NCBI GenBank assembly: GCA_030635415.1
Contig: DAOVYW010000085.1
Location: 1 to 8,894, forward strand
DNA: 8,894 nt
Direction of reading: 5' to 3'
Source: Candidatus Firestoneibacteriota bacterium
GTDB taxonomy: Bacteria > Oederibacteriota > JAAXVQ01 > JAUVAV01
Shown: piece by piece, positions 7,588-8,894 of the stretch
How positions within the stretch are numbered: the stretch's first letter is position 1
Layout of the letters: each line of letters begins with the position of its first letter
Position numbers and translations under genes: made by a program
The notes under the pieces: model-generated
Databases searched by the model: none
Told to the model about the DNA's origin: nothing
Seen by the model: the letters and a program-made list of their open reading frames with translations, nothing else

Positions 7588-8440
7588 AACACGCAGCCCC
7601 CTCTCTTCGGGTTAATTTTTCTCTCCAGGGACAAATATCCATATTCAATGAAAAAGCCGTTGTTTTATTACTAACAATATCCTTGAATTCACTTAGATTT
7701 TTTATTGCTATTGATTCGCGGTCATAAGGACACATCTTCACGCTGCCGTCCGGCAGCAAGGTAAGTGTCTTGGCATACGCGCAATCATTATTAACCATAG
7801 ATTTAAAGGGAGAGATAATAGGCAGCAGGCAATTATCAATCCGTATTTTGCTGAACATTCCCTTTTTTTTAATCTTCTCCCCAACCTCCCGCACAAATAC
7901 CTGGAACAAGGACTTGGGAATCAACTCCTTTTCCAGGATTTTGGGATAAATAAAATATACTTTTTCCGCCAAAGTAAGCAGTATATGCAACATGCTGCCG
8001 TATATTGTTTTGTAAATCATGTGTTCTGTGAGTGTGACTGCTATATTGATTTTCAATCCCCTTTTTTTGGCCTGGGCCAGTGATTCTATAAATGCCGGCA
8101 ATTCATGCGCATATACTTTAAATTCATCCAGGCTTACGGTAATGCTCTGCGCCAAATCAAAAATCGGTGATTCCGTATAACTTAAATTTTCATAATTCGT
8201 GGTAATGGAATAGGAATGCTTATATTTCAAGGCTACTTGCACCAAGCTGTTTAATTCCCGGAATTTCTCCGGATCAGTCCGGTTACAGGAAAATATCCAA
8301 TGCGGGACATCTCTCGCTGCCTTGAGTATCGTCTCAAAATATCTAAAAGATTTATCCTCTCCCTGGGTATGCTTAAGATAACAAAACGGACATCTTCTTT
8401 GGCATTCCGAAGTATGGTGTATGGCTAAGGTATCCCACAT
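7577..8440 (-). CDS. radical SAM enzyme with SPASM-like C-terminus
   Basis: This 287-residue protein has the radical SAM cluster motif C-x3-C-x2-C at Cys13, Cys17 and Cys20 (ECQRRCPFCYLKH), which binds the [4Fe-4S] cluster that cleaves S-adenosylmethionine. The middle shows TIM-barrel-like strands (ITTNYENL, SITVSLDEF, LKINIAVTLTEH). The C-terminal part has Cys220-x11-Gly-x4-Cys237 (CAYAKTLTLLPDGSVKMCPY) and a further Cys270 in DICPW. This recalls the first half of a SPASM domain that holds auxiliary iron-sulfur clusters and is common in peptide- and protein-modifying enzymes. Substrate and product cannot be read from sequence; no precursor-peptide gene is visible nearby. I chose the ATG at 8440 over the GTG at 8446 because GGGGGA (8452-8447) sits six bases from the ATG and directly abuts the GTG. 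It overlaps the spike gene by 11 bp. Confidence 0.85.
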   Translation of the reverse strand: MWDTLAIHHTSECQRRCPFCYLKHTQGEDKSFRYFETILKAARDVPHWIFSCNRTDPEKFRELNSLVQVALKYKHSYSITTNYENLSYTESPIFDLAQSITVSLDEFKVYAHELPAFIESLAQAKKRGLKINIAVTLTEHMIYKTIYGSMLHILLTLAEKVYFIYPKILEKELIPKSLFQVFVREVGEKIKKKGMFSKIRIDNCLLPIISPFKSMVNNDCAYAKTLTLLPDGSVKMCPYDRESIAIKNLSEFKDIVSNKTTAFSLNMDICPWREKLTRREGAACYAA

Positions 8441-8446
8441 TTTCAC

Positions 8447-8452
8447 TCCCCC
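8447..8452 (-). promoter_or_regulatory. ribosome binding site that decides the radical SAM start
   Basis: The reverse strand reads GGGGGA, then GTGAAA, then ATG. The six-base spacing fits the ATG at 8440; the in-frame GTG at 8446 has no room for a binding site. Confidence 0.6.
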
Positions 8453-8472
8453 GTATTCAGAATTCTAAATAC
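8453..8472. promoter_or_regulatory. 20-bp imperfect palindrome just upstream of the radical SAM gene
   Basis: GTATTCAGAATTCTAAATAC is symmetric around AGAATTCT with one mismatched pair. It directly precedes the ribosome binding site of the radical SAM gene, a place where an operator or a 5' UTR hairpin could act. No binding protein is known for it. Confidence 0.35.
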
Positions 8473-8483
8473 AAAAACCTTTT

Positions 8484-8506
8484 GGAACCACGGATGCACA
8501 CGGATA
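8484..8506 (+). repeat. CCACGGATG-type dispersed repeat, left copy
   Basis: This copy reads GGAACCACGGATG followed by CACACGGATA. It matches, in inverted orientation, the copy at 8753-8784, apart from one base and a short internal insertion there. Repeats of the form ACCACGGATG-ACACGGAT are familiar as dispersed intergenic sequences in many bacterial genomes (recollection, not a search). The stretch from here to 8557 holds no gene. Confidence 0.6.
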
Positions 8507-8549
8507 TAAGCACACAATAAAATGAGGTTAAAAATCTAAAACAAACATA

Positions 8550-8726
8550 CAATATATGTAACAGTTCAGTGAACTGCGGTTAAACAAAGGTTGTCATACC
8601 CGCATGTAGTAAGCGGGTATCCAGTGACTTTTAATTCCTTTTAAATCAAAGCCTCTGGTTCCCCGATTAAAGCATTCGGGGATGACAAACGATAAAAATC
8701 ACTTCACTGAACTGTTACCAATATAT
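8550..8726. mobile_element. 161-bp MITE (8558-8718) with 16-bp terminal inverted repeats and 8-bp target duplication
   Basis: The ends are exact inverted copies: GTAACAGTTCAGTGAA at 8558-8573 and TTCACTGAACTGTTAC at 8703-8718. Both sides are flanked by the same eight bases, CAATATAT, at 8550-8557 and 8719-8726, as left by transposition. The 161 bases contain no usable coding frame for a transposase, so the element is non-autonomous. Ends beginning GTAA together with an 8-bp target duplication are the signature of the IS66 family, so an IS66-type transposase is the likely mover. The perfect ends and duplication suggest a recent insertion. It lies upstream of the radical SAM gene and may have separated that gene from the partial gene at 8770 onward. 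Confidence 0.8.
8591..8688. repeat. nested palindromic hairpins inside the MITE
   Basis: Two stem-loops lie in the element: ATACCCGC (8596-8603) with GCGGGTAT (8613-8620), and TCCCCGA (8660-8666) with TCGGGGA (8676-8682). The outer edges also mirror each other: TTGTCATACCCG (8591-8602) against CGGGGATGACAA (8677-8688), with one mismatch. The GTCAT-CCCG form resembles the common GTCATTCCCG dispersed palindromes of bacteria. Confidence 0.65.
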
Positions 8727-8752
8727 TTGGTTATTGCCTTTTGCTTTATCCC

Positions 8753-8784
8753 TATCCGTGTCCATCTGTTCATCCGTGGTTTCC
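8753..8784 (-). repeat. CCACGGATG-type dispersed repeat, right copy (inverted)
   Basis: On the reverse strand this reads GGAAACCACGGATG, then AACAGATGG, then ACACGGATA. It is the inverted partner of 8484-8506 with a nine-base internal unit extra. The MITE lies between the two copies. Its left end (8770-8784) overlaps the last codons and stop of the partial gene. Confidence 0.6.
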
Positions 8785-8894
8785 GCCTTTATTTTTCCAG
8801 CTTTTCGTGTTTTTATTCAGCCATTGATCTACAAAAGCATCCATGCGTTCGGCAGTCTTCATGTTTTCCGGTTCACCCATAAAATTCAGCAATA
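8770..8894 (-). CDS. C-terminal end of an unrecognised protein (start outside window)
   Basis: An open minus-strand frame enters at the right edge (codons from 8892) and ends at TGA 8772-8770. It encodes about 41 residues: LLNFMGEPENMKTAERMD, then AFVDQWLNKNTKSWKNKGGNHG. The composition (helical, charged, ending in a Lys/Asn-rich tail) looks like a genuine protein C-terminus, but I do not recognise the family. The last residues GGNHG and the stop are read from the dispersed repeat at 8753-8784, so the original end may have been altered by the repeat. It points in the same direction as the radical SAM gene, about 330 bases upstream of it. Confidence 0.55.
   Translation of the reverse strand, partial: LLNFMGEPENMKTAERMDAFVDQWLNKNTKSWKNKGGNHG

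Noticed and set aside
8444..8446. GTG as alternative start of the radical SAM gene, two codons upstream
   Set aside because: The GGGGGA motif touches this GTG directly but is six bases from the ATG at 8440, which is the usual spacing.
8682..8882. 66-codon plus-strand frame at the right end
   Set aside because: It starts inside the MITE, runs through its terminal repeat and the CCACGGATG repeat, and is antisense to a more protein-like minus-strand C-terminus.

Overview
The window looks like a piece of chromosome from an uncultivated, diderm (Gram-negative type) bacterium of moderate GC content. The evidence is an outer-membrane PorV/PorQ-type beta-barrel gene, a secreted NHL-repeat protein, Shine-Dalgarno motifs of the GGAGG type, and many short palindromic dispersed repeats between genes. 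Lineages such as Omnitrophota, Elusimicrobiota, Firestonebacteria or Desantisbacteria would fit, but this is an inference from gene content and not a measured assignment.

Left part (1-2366, all minus strand): a two-gene envelope operon. A PorV/PorQ-like barrel protein (424 aa) carries an unusual C-terminal extension: a basic linker followed by a small FlgT-C-like beta domain. Its stop codon overlaps the start of the next gene in an ATGA junction. That gene encodes a secreted protein made of tandem 61-64-residue NHL-type repeats, and it runs off the left edge. The repeats are nearly identical at DNA level (192-bp period). Positions 2367-2601 are an AT-rich divergent intergenic region.

Middle (2602-6625, plus strand): a SNF2-family helicase/ATPase (1033 aa) and a SWIM zinc-finger protein (306 aa), one base apart. 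This is the conserved bacterial SNF2+SWIM pair, as in the Bacillus YwqA/YwqB arrangement. The 158-bp convergent spacer after it contains a perfect 30-bp palindrome and two smaller hairpins.

Right part (6784-8894, minus strand): a radical SAM enzyme with a SPASM-like C-terminus overlaps by 11 bp a gpV/VgrG-like baseplate spike protein of the contractile injection system or phage-tail type. This coupling is the most intriguing gene-level observation. Upstream of it (8441-8769) is a repeat-rich non-coding stretch. It holds a 161-bp MITE with 16-bp perfect terminal inverted repeats and an 8-bp target duplication (IS66-like signature). The MITE contains internal hairpins and is nested between inverted copies of a CCACGGATG-type dispersed repeat. 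The C-terminal end of another minus-strand gene of unknown function occupies 8770-8894; its last codons and stop lie inside one of those repeat copies.
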